DNA of 64,000 nt, from positions 62,001 to 126,000 of the forward strand of contig NZ_RBRE01000016.1 of NCBI RefSeq assembly GCF_003700275.1, read 5' to 3'. Positions 29,207 to 37,235 of the stretch are shown here, piece after piece; position 1 is the stretch's first letter; each line of letters begins with the position of its first letter. A model generated the notes under the pieces. The model was not told the origin of the DNA. It did no database searches and was given only the letters and a program-made list of their open reading frames with translations. The translations under genes were made by a program, and so were the position numbers. Origin of the DNA: Pseudomonas cichorii (GTDB lineage Bacteria; Pseudomonadota; Gammaproteobacteria; Pseudomonadales; Pseudomonadaceae).

Positions 29207-29249
29207 GTTCACAAGGTTATCCACAGCTTATGTGGATAACCTCGTGAAC
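29207..29249. promoter_or_regulatory. Palindromic pair of DnaA boxes
   Basis: gttcacaaggttatccaca and its mirror tgtggataacctcgtgaac are 19-base arms with a single mismatch and a 5-base spacer. Each arm contains a consensus DnaA box, TTATCCACA (29217-29225 on plus, 29231-29239 on minus). It lies in a 359-base stretch without a gene (28945-29303), 55 bases before the DUF1232 start. The rest of that stretch holds the FKBP terminator and a small ccccgtagaacgggg hairpin. A DnaA-binding regulatory or titration site is plausible; no origin genes are nearby. Confidence 0.6.
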
Positions 29250-29303
29250 GGGACGCGGGTTGGCACTTGTTTACTGACACCACCTTTTTAAACGGGAGTG
29301 AAC

Positions 29304-29756
29304 ATGAAAGCACCTTGGAGTTTCCTTCGTTATCTGCCCGGAGCCCGGCGTCTGCTCGCTGCGGGTCGGCTACCGGGCCTGCTGTTTGCCGTCGCGCGCA
29401 AAGGCGCCACCGAAGGCAGCCGGCTCGGACGCATCAAGGAAGATCTGCGCCTGCTGCAGGCCTTGTGCCTTGCCTACTGGCGCGGTGAGTACCGTGACAT
29501 CAGTCCCAAGGCCATCCTGTCCATCGTGGCGGGCCTGATGTACTTCCTGAGCCCGCTGGATGCGATTCCCGACTGGATTCCGGGTCTGGGCATGTTCGAT
29601 GATATTGCCGTCCTGGCCTGGATCATGAAGCACCTGACCGATGAACTGGATGCCTTCCGCGCCTGGCGCGAGCAGCAGCCGCCGGAGAAACTGGTGGTCG
29701 TCGAGCGCTTGCCGGAGACTCAGACATTGCTGGAGCGGGAAGGAGGTAAACACTGA
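29304..29756 (+). CDS. DUF1232 (YkvA-like) membrane protein
   Basis: 150 residues from the ATG at 29304, with GGGAG five bases upstream; an in-frame GTG two codons earlier overlaps that site. The DUF1232 core is SIVAGLMYFLSPLDAIPDWIPG, cited here in part: a hydrophobic segment with the invariant YxxSPxDxIPDxxP pattern. A shorter hydrophobic region lies near the N-terminus, and the ends are charged. No molecular function is established for the family. The upstream DnaA-box palindrome may influence its expression. Confidence 0.8.
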   Translation: MKAPWSFLRYLPGARRLLAAGRLPGLLFAVARKGATEGSRLGRIKEDLRLLQALCLAYWRGEYRDISPKAILSIVAGLMYFLSPLDAIPDWIPGLGMFDDIAVLAWIMKHLTDELDAFRAWREQQPPEKLVVVERLPETQTLLEREGGKH

Positions 29757-29860
29757 AGCGTTTCAGGTCTATTACACAAGCCGGGTTAATCCACTGTTAA
29801 GATGCGGGGACTGGGAGTAAGCCTACTCGAAATGTGTTTTTGTCCTACAGGGGGGTGTGT

Positions 29861-30202
29861 ATGGATCTTCAAGTGATTTCTCGTGATGGAGAGCCTGAAT
29901 ATGCAGTTCTGCCGTGGGCTCAATATCAGGCGCTCTTGCGCGCTGCGGGCCTGACGGGCAAGACACCTCAGGAACCTGTGCAGACACCGTCCGCAGCCGC
30001 CAATGCGGATTATCCAGCTTTTGACCAGTTGGCGGCCCTGCGCGCAGCCAAGGGGCTTGAGGTTGCCAGTCTGGCGCGCTCCGTGGGTATCAGTCCGTCG
30101 TATCTGGAACTGATCGAGAATGGCACCCGGGAACCGGATGCCGCGATCAAGCGCAGTCTGGCGTGGGAACTCGGGGTTCCCGGCTGGAGAAGTCAGCCAT
30201 GA
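29861..30202 (+). CDS. XRE-family helix-turn-helix protein
   Basis: 113 residues from the ATG at 29861, with a G-rich site (GGGGGTG) upstream. The N-terminal 30 residues (DGEPEYAVLPWAQYQALLRAAG) resemble the short beta-alpha lead found on some antitoxin-type HTH proteins. The HTH lies at about 60-105: LRAAKGLEVASLARSVGISP, then SYLELIENGTREPD. Its last codons overlap the next start (ATGA), so the two are translationally coupled. Likely a small DNA-binding regulator; whether it is an antitoxin is open. Confidence 0.75.
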   Translation: MDLQVISRDGEPEYAVLPWAQYQALLRAAGLTGKTPQEPVQTPSAAANADYPAFDQLAALRAAKGLEVASLARSVGISPSYLELIENGTREPDAAIKRSLAWELGVPGWRSQP

Positions 30203-30561
30203 GTGTCCGTATCAGCCGTGAGCACTGGGATGGATTGTTGAGTGAGCTGGATAATGCGCGTCGTCAGCGTCATCTGGTGACTTACCGGGCCTTGCTTGAG
30301 CGCCTGCAACTGCCCAGTCCGGCGATGCAGACGCTTACTGCCGCCCTTGAGCATCTGGCCGCTCTGGATGTGCGGGCCGAACAGCCGTTGCGCAGCTCGC
30401 TGGTGATCAGCCAGGGCGCGAGCCGCTTGCCGCGCACCGGTTTTTTCGAGTGCGTCGAGCGGCTGGGCCGTTTTTCCGGACCTTCCGATGGCGTCGCCGC
30501 TGCTGCCTGGCATGCTTCGGAAGTGGTTCGGGTATTCGAGTTCGCTTATTCCGCGGAGTAG
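30199..30561 (+). CDS. Small conserved hypothetical protein coupled to the XRE gene
   Basis: 120 residues; ATG at 30199 overlaps the previous stop by 4 bases, with GGAGAAG upstream. Mostly helical, with DNARRQRHLVTYRALLERLQ, LTAALEHLAALD, and a more conserved-looking C-terminal part (LPRTGFFECVERLGRF, AAWHASEVVRVFEFAY). The first part (a segment that chooses Leu/Arg-rich helices around LERLQLPSP) could be a winged-helix-like fold. I recognise no characterised family. Confidence 0.7.
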   Translation: MSVRISREHWDGLLSELDNARRQRHLVTYRALLERLQLPSPAMQTLTAALEHLAALDVRAEQPLRSSLVISQGASRLPRTGFFECVERLGRFSGPSDGVAAAAWHASEVVRVFEFAYSAE

Positions 30562-30602
30562 CGTCGCCATCGGCGGTGCCTGGACTTGCTGTGCTCAAGC
30601 CC

Positions 30603-30630
30603 CCTGTAGGAGCCAATTCATTCGCGAAGG
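30603..30630. repeat. Single REP half-element
   Basis: cctgtaggagccaattcattcgcgaa matches one arm of the REP pair at 2653-2706. It lies in the 89-base convergent gap between the small hypothetical gene and the EAL/GGDEF gene. Confidence 0.7.
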
Positions 30631-30650
30631 GCCAATGAATCCTGATGAGT

Positions 30651-32423
30651 TCAGGCCCCCGACAGCAGGTCCATCCGCAACGAATCGATCACATGCACGC
30701 TGGCGCCCGCCACGTCCTTGGCGAAGTGTTTGGCTTGTGAGGCCAGGTCGGCCAGTTGGCTGGCGTCCATTTGCGAGCAGCTTTCCTGACGCAGGTGCAC
30801 GACGCCGATGGACAGCGACAACAGCGGAAACTCCTGGCGCTGGCCCTGGCGATTGAGTGCGGTGAAGCAGCCGGATTCCAGGTGTTCGGCGCGGTAGAAG
30901 CGCCGGCACTGGTTCTGGAAGTCGTCGAGCAGCGCCTGCAGGCGTTTTTCCCAGTCCTCGAAACCCAGCACCATCAGAAAGTCATCGCCACCGATATGCC
31001 CGACAAAATCCCGGCTCGGGTCGACCCGATCGTTCAGGCACTGCGCCAGACAGAGCAACACTTCGTCGCCACGGGCGTAGCCATAGATATCGTTGAATGG
31101 TTTGAAGCTGTCGATATCGACGTAGCAGATCATCGATTCGCGCCCTTGTTGCAGCAGGCGCGTCAGGCATTGCTGGATCGGCACATTGCCGGGCAGCAGG
31201 GTCAGCGGGTTGGCGTAGCGAGCCTGCTGGATTTTCAGCTCGGTAATCAGTTTCAGGACATCGATCACCCGGCCCAGGCCAATGTAGGCACCGTTGCTGG
31301 TAATGATGAAATCTTCTTCGATGCGCTGGCGGGCCCGGCTGGTCAGCAGCCGACTGACCTGTTGCAGGGACTGGCTGACTTCCACGGCCAGGAAGTCATC
31401 GCTCATCAGGCGGCTGATCGGCTTGCGCGCAAACAGTTCGGTGCCGAACGGCTTGAGCAGCACTTCGGACAGGGAGTGGCGATGAACGATGCCGCAGGGC
31501 CTGCCTTGCTGATCCAGCACAGCCAGTGAGTTGAGGTTTGCCTGCTTGCGGAAAGCCTCAAGGACATCGGCGGTCGGGGTTTCCTGATTGACCGAAGGTT
31601 GCGGGTTGAGCAGCGCGCTGAGGTCCGAGGCGTCTTCGTTGAGTGGAACGATGGCCACTTCGCTTTTGGGCAGCATGACGCGCACGTCGCGGGGCGGGCG
31701 CTCCTGTGGGCGGGCCAGCAGGTAGCCCTGCACCAGATCCACGCCCATATCGGTCAGCGCGGCGAGTTCTTCCGGCAATTCAATGCCTTCGGCAATCACT
31801 GTGGCCCTGGAGGCCTTGGCCATTTGCAGCATGGAGCCGACGAACTCGCGCTTGACCGCATCCTGATGAATGCCATCGATGAAGTGCCGGTCGATCTTCA
31901 CGTAATCGGGGCGCAGCTCCGACCAGAGTCGCAGGCTGGAGTAACCGGCGCCCAGATCATCCAGGGCGATGGAAAAACCCATGTCGCGATAATGATGCAA
32001 GGCGTTGTAGAGCAGCTCGAAATCATCGGTGGGCATCTGCTCGGTCAGCTCGATCACCACGTCTTTCGGAGCGATGCCGTAGCGTTGCAGCATTTCCAGC
32101 GTGCGTCCTGGCGGGTGGGAGGCTTCCAGCAGCGATTCGGGGGAGACATTGAGAAACAGCTTGCCCGGCAGTTTTTGCTGGCTGAAGCGGCGACAGGCTC
32201 CGTCGCGGCAGGTCAGTTCCAGCTCGCTGAGACGACCGGCCTGGCGTGCCACGGAAAACAGATTGATGGGGGAGTGCAGCTTGCTGTTGGACGGGCCGCG
32301 GCTCAGCGCTTCATAACCGAGGATGCTGCGCCCCGACAGCGATACGATGGGCTGGAACAAGCTGTGCAAATTACTACGAGCCAGAATTGAACTCAGTGCA
32401 CTCAACTGCTCAGTCATCGTCAT
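30651..32423 (-). CDS. EAL-CBS-GGDEF cyclic-di-GMP signalling protein
   Basis: 590 residues without TM segments. An EAL phosphodiesterase domain at 20-250 has its expected acidic and metal residues: YEALSRG, LFLNVSP, VIELTEQ, ALDDLGAGYSSL, DYVKIDR, VIAEGIE, QGYLLARP. Two CBS motifs follow at about 290-400 (LNSLAVLDQQGRPCGIVHR; PISRLMSDDFLAVE). A GGDEF domain lies at about 415-590 and reads HIGGDDFLMVLG: the usual GG(D/E)EF Glu is Asp. The fold is expected to hydrolyse c-di-GMP. The variant GGDDF may be weakly active or serve as a GTP sensor. It faces away from prc's promoter and lies directly downstream of prc on the same strand, behind a terminator. The start is ATG at 32423 or 32417; I cannot decide between them. 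Confidence 0.9.
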   Translation of the reverse strand: MTMTEQLSALSSILARSNLHSLFQPIVSLSGRSILGYEALSRGPSNSKLHSPINLFSVARQAGRLSELELTCRDGACRRFSQQKLPGKLFLNVSPESLLEASHPPGRTLEMLQRYGIAPKDVVIELTEQMPTDDFELLYNALHHYRDMGFSIALDDLGAGYSSLRLWSELRPDYVKIDRHFIDGIHQDAVKREFVGSMLQMAKASRATVIAEGIELPEELAALTDMGVDLVQGYLLARPQERPPRDVRVMLPKSEVAIVPLNEDASDLSALLNPQPSVNQETPTADVLEAFRKQANLNSLAVLDQQGRPCGIVHRHSLSEVLLKPFGTELFARKPISRLMSDDFLAVEVSQSLQQVSRLLTSRARQRIEEDFIITSNGAYIGLGRVIDVLKLITELKIQQARYANPLTLLPGNVPIQQCLTRLLQQGRESMICYVDIDSFKPFNDIYGYARGDEVLLCLAQCLNDRVDPSRDFVGHIGGDDFLMVLGFEDWEKRLQALLDDFQNQCRRFYRAEHLESGCFTALNRQGQRQEFPLLSLSIGVVHLRQESCSQMDASQLADLASQAKHFAKDVAGASVHVIDSLRMDLLSGA

Positions 32424-32437
32424 GGCGGTCTCTGGAT

Positions 32438-32475
32438 ATAAAAAGGGGCTGAACGCGCTTACGCTCAGCCCCTTA
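32438..32475 (-). terminator. Intrinsic terminator of prc
   Basis: Read leftward: aaggggctgagcg-taag-cgcgttcagccccttttt, a long stem closed by ggggctga/tcagcccc with a run of five T. It is 65 bases after the prc stop and just before the EAL gene start. Confidence 0.85.
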
Positions 32476-32539
32476 TTACACTACAAATCCATGACGGTTT
32501 AGTGACGCATGCCACTAGTTCGCCACTAACGATAAGTAA

Positions 32540-34621
32540 TTACTTTTTTGCCACCGAAGCGCTCAAGCCCAAGTAATCGATGAGAATACGCCCGGTTTCT
32601 GCCAGGTAGGCATCATCCTCGGGTTTGGTTTTCTCGTCTTCCACCGGCAGCGCGTCCTCGTCGACCTTTTTCAGCTCCTTGAGCGGCTCTTCGCCCTTGG
32701 CCTTGCGGCGGGTGTTTTCCAGGGCCAGTTGCTTGCTTTCGATCGCGCTGTGTTCGGCGCGGCGATCCACCTCATTGAGGCTGACGGTTTTTTCGCTCAT
32801 CAGCTTCCTGGCCAGTGCCAGACGGTCTTCGATGAAGACAAACTCGGCGTTCTTGGCCGTGCGCGCTTCATGTCGGGTCTGCAGTTGCGCCAGGAATGGC
32901 TTGAACGGATCGATTGCAGGCTTGATCGCCGGCCTGATGCTGTCCCATGGCATGGCCTCGGGCAGCGCGCTCTCGCCGATTTCCTTGGTGTCGATCAGCG
33001 ACGGGTAAGTGATGTCCGGCACCACGCCCTGATGCTGGGTGCTCTGGCCGGATACCCGGTAGAACTTGGCCAGGGTCAGTTTCAGTTCGCCATGGTTGAG
33101 CGGTTGAATGGTCTGTACGGTGCCTTTGCCGAAGGTCTGCCCGCCGATCACCAGTGCACGGTGATAATCCTGCATGGCGCCTGCGAAAATCTCCGACGCC
33201 GAGGCCGAGAGGCGGTTGACCAGCAACGCCATCGGGCCTTTGTAGAAGGCGCCCTTGGCTTCGTCTTCGAGCACATCGACCTTGCCGTCGGCATTACGCA
33301 CCAGCACGGTCGGGCCCTGTTCGATGAACAGGCTGGTCAGTTCGGTGGCTTCCTGCAGCGAGCCACCGCCGTTGTTGCGCAAGTCCAGCACGACGCCATC
33401 GACGTTTTCGGCCTTGAGTTCGGTCAGCAGTTTCTTGACGTCGCGCGTGGTGCTCTTGTATTGCGGATCGCCGGCACGGTAGGCCTTGAAGTCCAGATAG
33501 AAGGCCGGAATCTCGATGACGCCGAGCTTGTAGTCCTTGCCATCCTGATTCAGGTGCAGAATCGACTTCTTCGCCGCCTGCTCTTCAAGCTTGACCGCTT
33601 CGCGGGTAATGGACACGATCTTGCTGGTCTGGTCGTTTGGCGCGTTGCTGGCAGGGATGACCTCCAGACGTACCACCGAGCCTTTGGGGCCGCGAATCAG
33701 TTTGACCACTTCGTCCAGGCGCCAGCCGATCACATCGACCATTTCCTTGTCGCCCTGGGCGACACCGACGATCTTGTCGGCCGGAGCGACCTGCTTGGTC
33801 TTGGCTGCCGGGCCTGCCGGCACCAGACGCACAATCTTCACGTTGTCGCTGTCGCTCTGCAACACGGCACCGATGCCTTCCAGCGACAGGCTCATGTTGA
33901 TGTCGAAGTTTTCCGCACTGTCAGGCGACAGATAGTTGGTATGCGGATCGTAGGACATGGCGAAAGTGTTGATGTACGCCTGGAAGATATCCTCGGCGCG
34001 GGTCTGGCCCAGACGTGCCAGTTGATTCTTGTAACGCTTGGTCAGGGTTTCCTGGATCTTGGACGGATCCTTGCCGGCGATCTTCAGGCGCAGGACTTCA
34101 TCCTTGACGCGCTTGCGCCACAGTTCGTCCAGCTCGGCTTCATTCTTCGGCCATGCGGCGTCCTTGCGGTCGACCAGCAGGGTTTCCTTGGCATTGAAGT
34201 CGAGCTTGTCGACGCCCTTGTTCAGTTCTGCCAGTACGAAGTCCATGCGTGCTTTCACGCGGTCCAGATAGCGCTTGTAGATGATGAAGCCGGGGTTCAG
34301 GTCGCCGCTCTTGAGAAAGTCGTCGAACTGGGTCTGCCACTTGTCGAACTCGGTGATATCGCTGGCCGTGAAATAGCTGCGAGCCGGGTCGAGAAGCTTG
34401 AGGTAGCTTTGGTAGATGATGACCGAGCGTTTGTCGTCCAGCGGTGGTTTGCTGTAGTGATGGCGCTTGAGCAACTCGACTACATTGAGACTGGCAACCA
34501 CTTCGTCGCGGTCCGGCTGAAGGTTGTCCCAGCTGTTGGCGGCAAAAGTGCTGGCCGACATCGGTAACAGGCTCAGGCCGATAGACAGTGCAAGGGCGGT
34601 GCTTGGGAGTAAATGCTTCAT
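32540..34621 (-). CDS. prc: Periplasmic carboxy-terminal (tail-specific) protease Prc/Tsp, AlgO
   Basis: 693 residues from the ATG at 34621, giving a Sec signal MKHLLPSTALALSIGLSLLP...TFAAN; no strong Shine-Dalgarno is present. Longer upstream frames run into the promoter and the qor-like duplication. A helical N-terminal domain precedes a PDZ domain (about 230-320, LEGIGAVLQSDSDNVKIVRL). The S41 protease core has the Ser/Lys dyad and its Asp partner: Ser474 in RLSASASE, Asp485 in AMQDYHRA, Lys499 in QTFGKGTVQ, spaced as in E. coli Tsp. The C-terminal DUF3340-type domain ends in LGLSASVAKK. In Pseudomonas this enzyme (AlgO) degrades truncated MucA and other periplasmic proteins. Confidence 0.93.
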   Translation of the reverse strand: MKHLLPSTALALSIGLSLLPMSASTFAANSWDNLQPDRDEVVASLNVVELLKRHHYSKPPLDDKRSVIIYQSYLKLLDPARSYFTASDITEFDKWQTQFDDFLKSGDLNPGFIIYKRYLDRVKARMDFVLAELNKGVDKLDFNAKETLLVDRKDAAWPKNEAELDELWRKRVKDEVLRLKIAGKDPSKIQETLTKRYKNQLARLGQTRAEDIFQAYINTFAMSYDPHTNYLSPDSAENFDINMSLSLEGIGAVLQSDSDNVKIVRLVPAGPAAKTKQVAPADKIVGVAQGDKEMVDVIGWRLDEVVKLIRGPKGSVVRLEVIPASNAPNDQTSKIVSITREAVKLEEQAAKKSILHLNQDGKDYKLGVIEIPAFYLDFKAYRAGDPQYKSTTRDVKKLLTELKAENVDGVVLDLRNNGGGSLQEATELTSLFIEQGPTVLVRNADGKVDVLEDEAKGAFYKGPMALLVNRLSASASEIFAGAMQDYHRALVIGGQTFGKGTVQTIQPLNHGELKLTLAKFYRVSGQSTQHQGVVPDITYPSLIDTKEIGESALPEAMPWDSIRPAIKPAIDPFKPFLAQLQTRHEARTAKNAEFVFIEDRLALARKLMSEKTVSLNEVDRRAEHSAIESKQLALENTRRKAKGEEPLKELKKVDEDALPVEDEKTKPEDDAYLAETGRILIDYLGLSASVAKK

Positions 34622-34669
34622 GCTGATTCGACGTGTGGACAATTGATCACGCATATTAGGCCGTCTTTG

Positions 34670-34790
34670 AGGTCGCCGGTTCCTTCGGACCCGGCCGCAT
34701 AATGCAAAAGCCCGGGCAAACGGCCTCGGGCTCAGTCTGGACTCACTATGGAGGCACTGTGAAGGCATTGCAAGGCGTCGAAGCATATGT
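34670..34790 (+). repeat. Diverged upstream copy of the qor promoter and 5' end (copy A)
   Basis: From ggacccggccgcataatgcaaaag through actatggaggcactgtgaaggcattg, this segment aligns with 37120-37235 at roughly 80-85% by eye, including the GGAGG ribosome-binding site and GTG start. Copies A and B lie in the same orientation and bracket the first Ig-like gene. Confidence 0.85.
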
Positions 34791-34899
34791 CCGAAGCCTG
34801 AAGGCATCAGGCCCGGTGCTGAATATGGAGTGCATTCTTGGCCAGATGACGGCGCCTGTCGCGGCACACGATGCGATAGGTGAGCAGTTGGGAGCTTGA
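34759..34899 (+). pseudogene. Remnant of a second quinone oxidoreductase 5' end
   Basis: GTG start with GGAGG upstream, reading VKALQGVEAYVRSL and stopping after 46 codons. The intact gene at 37208 begins VKALLGVEGHVEWV. Similarity fades after about 12 codons, with weaker echoes (GPVLNMECILGQ against SPALDVGQ). Probably a decayed duplicate rather than a functional peptide. The remainder of the prc-Ig gap (34900-35076) holds only hairpins. Confidence 0.65.
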
Positions 34900-34977
34900 C
34901 GAGCAGCGATGCCAAACAGGGTTGATTCAGCCAGCATTCAGCTTTTGCCCAATGCATGCGCAGCGAAAGCTGGGTCA

Positions 34978-35011
34978 GGCGGGACGGTTGCAGGCCATCA
35001 GGGTCCCGCCT
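34978..35011 (-). terminator. Hairpin downstream of the first Ig-like gene
   Basis: aggcgggac (34978-34986) pairs with gtcccgcct (35003-35011). It lies 66 bases beyond the leftward stop at 35077; no clear T-run. A second weaker hairpin (cccctgaa...ttcaggga) sits closer, at about 35030-35063. Confidence 0.4.
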
Positions 35012-35076
35012 GATTCCGGTAGAGAGCCGCCCCTGAATGCATCTGCTGTATCAGCGGTTCAGGGACGGGTGCACGC

Positions 35077-36918
35077 TCAAGGGGTCCATGCCGTCCAGCT
35101 CAGGTTGTCCAGGAGTAGTGGGTGTTGGCCTACATATACCCGGCAGTAAAAGCATGCCTGACTAAGGTGAACTTCCTGGGAAACGATGCCAGCCCCGGAT
35201 TCTAATGGTGCATCAACGACAAGCTTGTCATAAATGTCGTAAAAGCTGATGTGATCCCTGGCGGGGTTCGCGCCAAAGTGAGACAGCTTCAGTGTCTTGA
35301 TTAAACCGTAAAACCTGATTGTAAACTGGTTCTCTTCTTTGGCTTCAAGGGTACGATTGCCGAAGATTGGATGAGCCGTGCCGACGTTTACAATCGAGAG
35401 CGGCCTTAACTCGATGAAAAGCGACATGTCATCCGAGAACGGCAAGGTTTGTTGGATCGGCAACAACTGTGTGGGAAAGCTTTCCCAGTCCTCGGAGCCT
35501 CTTACCGGATAATAAGCGACAATACTCAGGGTGTTGATCGGAAACGGTATCCGGGTCAGCCCACCGTCGAACGATACCTCCATGATCAGTTGCAAGTTGC
35601 TATATAGCTTGAGTTTTTGCAGTTCACTCAACGCCACTGTGGTGCTCTGGGCTGTATTGTTGGTGATAGAGAAGTCCTGCCAGACCGGGTGATTCCAGCT
35701 ATAGGCCGAGCCATCGCGGGCGGTGCCCTTGAAACGCAGCCAGATGCGCTGACCAGTTGCTATTAACGGCCAGGCCGCGACGGTCAGATCGGCATCGCCG
35801 TTTAATTCGTCGACTTTAAGTACCTTGTTGGATTGAGCCTGTGTGATTTGCGGTGTCGGCAGAGACGAGCTGGGTAATGCCTGTACCGTCAGAGAAAGCG
35901 TATCTGACTCCAGCTCGTTCGCGTGACGGGTCACGACATAGCTGACTTCCAGTGTTCTCCCAAGGACGGAGGCAATGGCTGCTGGGGTAACGGTAAACTC
36001 GACACTTCCGGTCTGGTTGCCGGGCTGCGAAACCGGGTCGGTGGCATCCTTTTGGCCGTCCCAACGTACGCGGATATTATCAGTGTCAAGCATGCCCGGG
36101 TACGCCGCCAGCAGTGTTGCGCCTGCCGCTGCCTGGACTGGATCAAGTACCCCTTCAGGCGCTTCACTCACGCTTGGAGCAGACAACACCAAGATATCGA
36201 CACTTGTGAACGCGGCCAGTGAATAGCCCGACCAGTTGCTCACCTGGTCGCGGATTTCATAATAAACCGTCAGGTTTTCACCGTTGCCGGCAGCCGTTTG
36301 CAACGCGGCGTTCACGATGATGGTTTGCTGTTTGCCGACCTGGTCCGCAGGCAACGGCGGATTCTCGACGGGGAATTCGCTGCTCGTCCAGAATAGACGC
36401 AGGACATCGCCTTCCTGCATGTTGTCCCAGGCGGCAATGCTCAGCGGCAGGTCGGCCAGTGTCTCGATATTCGCAGGCAGGTTTTCTACAGGCGCCAGAT
36501 TGTCATTGATGTAGGGCGTGTGGTTATCCGTATCAAGGCCGCCGGGCACGCTGCGTTTGACCCGCACCTTGCGTACCGGAGAATCAGCAGGCGTACCACC
36601 CGCAGCGGGGGTGATCCGGTAGAACACCTCGGACACTTGCGGTTCGTCGGGAATATCCTGGGGCAGTACTGAAAAGTCGATGGAGGGCCGCTCAGGATGC
36701 GCGAGCAGGCTCTGGACGACCTTGCCGTTCCATAACAATTCGATGAGATCGCCTTTGACCGTATCGGGCGGGGTGACTGCAAACAGCGCCACGCCCTTGT
36801 GCGGGACTTTCAGGTCGTCCCATCCCAGCCCGTTGTTGCCGCTGAGGTCGATTGACGGTATCTGCAGCGCAGTCAAATGGCCGGATTGCTGGCTTATTGG
36901 GTTTGATGATGTCTTCAC
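35077..36918 (-). CDS. Ig-like repeat protein A (613 residues), unknown function
   Basis: GTG start at 36918 with AAGGAG six bases upstream; a longer TTG start at 37014 lacks a site. Four or five beta-sandwich units of about 100 residues are visible: LKVPHKGVALFAVTPPDTVK; the linker VKRSVPGGLDTDNHTP; a unit with VYYEIRDQVSNWSGYS; then units opening LSAPSVSEAPEGVLDPVQAA and LPTPQITQAQSNKVLKVDEL. The C-terminal 130 residues differ from its paralogs (NQFTIRFYGLIKTLKLSHFG...VHLSQACFYCRVYV) and look like a jelly-roll, possibly carbohydrate-binding. There is no Sec signal, TM or lipobox. Units align best with the proteins at 44970 and 50065. It lies between the two qor 5' copies and points away from qor. 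Confidence 0.75.
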   Translation of the reverse strand: MKTSSNPISQQSGHLTALQIPSIDLSGNNGLGWDDLKVPHKGVALFAVTPPDTVKGDLIELLWNGKVVQSLLAHPERPSIDFSVLPQDIPDEPQVSEVFYRITPAAGGTPADSPVRKVRVKRSVPGGLDTDNHTPYINDNLAPVENLPANIETLADLPLSIAAWDNMQEGDVLRLFWTSSEFPVENPPLPADQVGKQQTIIVNAALQTAAGNGENLTVYYEIRDQVSNWSGYSLAAFTSVDILVLSAPSVSEAPEGVLDPVQAAAGATLLAAYPGMLDTDNIRVRWDGQKDATDPVSQPGNQTGSVEFTVTPAAIASVLGRTLEVSYVVTRHANELESDTLSLTVQALPSSSLPTPQITQAQSNKVLKVDELNGDADLTVAAWPLIATGQRIWLRFKGTARDGSAYSWNHPVWQDFSITNNTAQSTTVALSELQKLKLYSNLQLIMEVSFDGGLTRIPFPINTLSIVAYYPVRGSEDWESFPTQLLPIQQTLPFSDDMSLFIELRPLSIVNVGTAHPIFGNRTLEAKEENQFTIRFYGLIKTLKLSHFGANPARDHISFYDIYDKLVVDAPLESGAGIVSQEVHLSQACFYCRVYVGQHPLLLDNLSWTAWTP

Positions 36919-37119
36919 GAATGGCTCCTTGCCAGGTTGTGATTCCCTTGAGGGCGAGTGCACCGCCGATGGAGTGGCGGCTGGTAAATGTTGGCCATGA
37001 CTTGAACTCTCCAAAATCCTTTCCGGAGTTCTGCGATGCGGCAGTGTCAGGGGAGTATTTAGCCGATGAATCTGCTTGTCACTGGCAGAAATGACAGTGC
37101 CGGACAGTCGGGTAGATTA

Positions 37120-37235
37120 AAGGTCGCCCGTTCGTGGACCCGGCCGCATAATGCAAAAGTCCGGGGCGACTGCCTTGGGCTCAGTCTTGACTCACGATGG
37201 AGGCACTGTGAAGGCATTACTAGGCGTTGAAGGAC
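37120..37235 (+). repeat. qor promoter and 5' end (copy B, functional)
   Basis: Partner of 34670-34790, with the same ggacccggccgcataatgcaaaag block and GGAGG-GTG start. Here it leads into the full quinone oxidoreductase gene. Confidence 0.85.

Noticed and set aside
32729..34567. A 612-residue frame antisense to prc
   Set aside because: Mirror of the Prc coding sequence with no independent signal.
34670..37235. The flanking qor copies as inverted repeats of an insertion sequence
   Set aside because: They are direct, not inverted, contain a gene start rather than IS ends, and no transposase is encoded between them.
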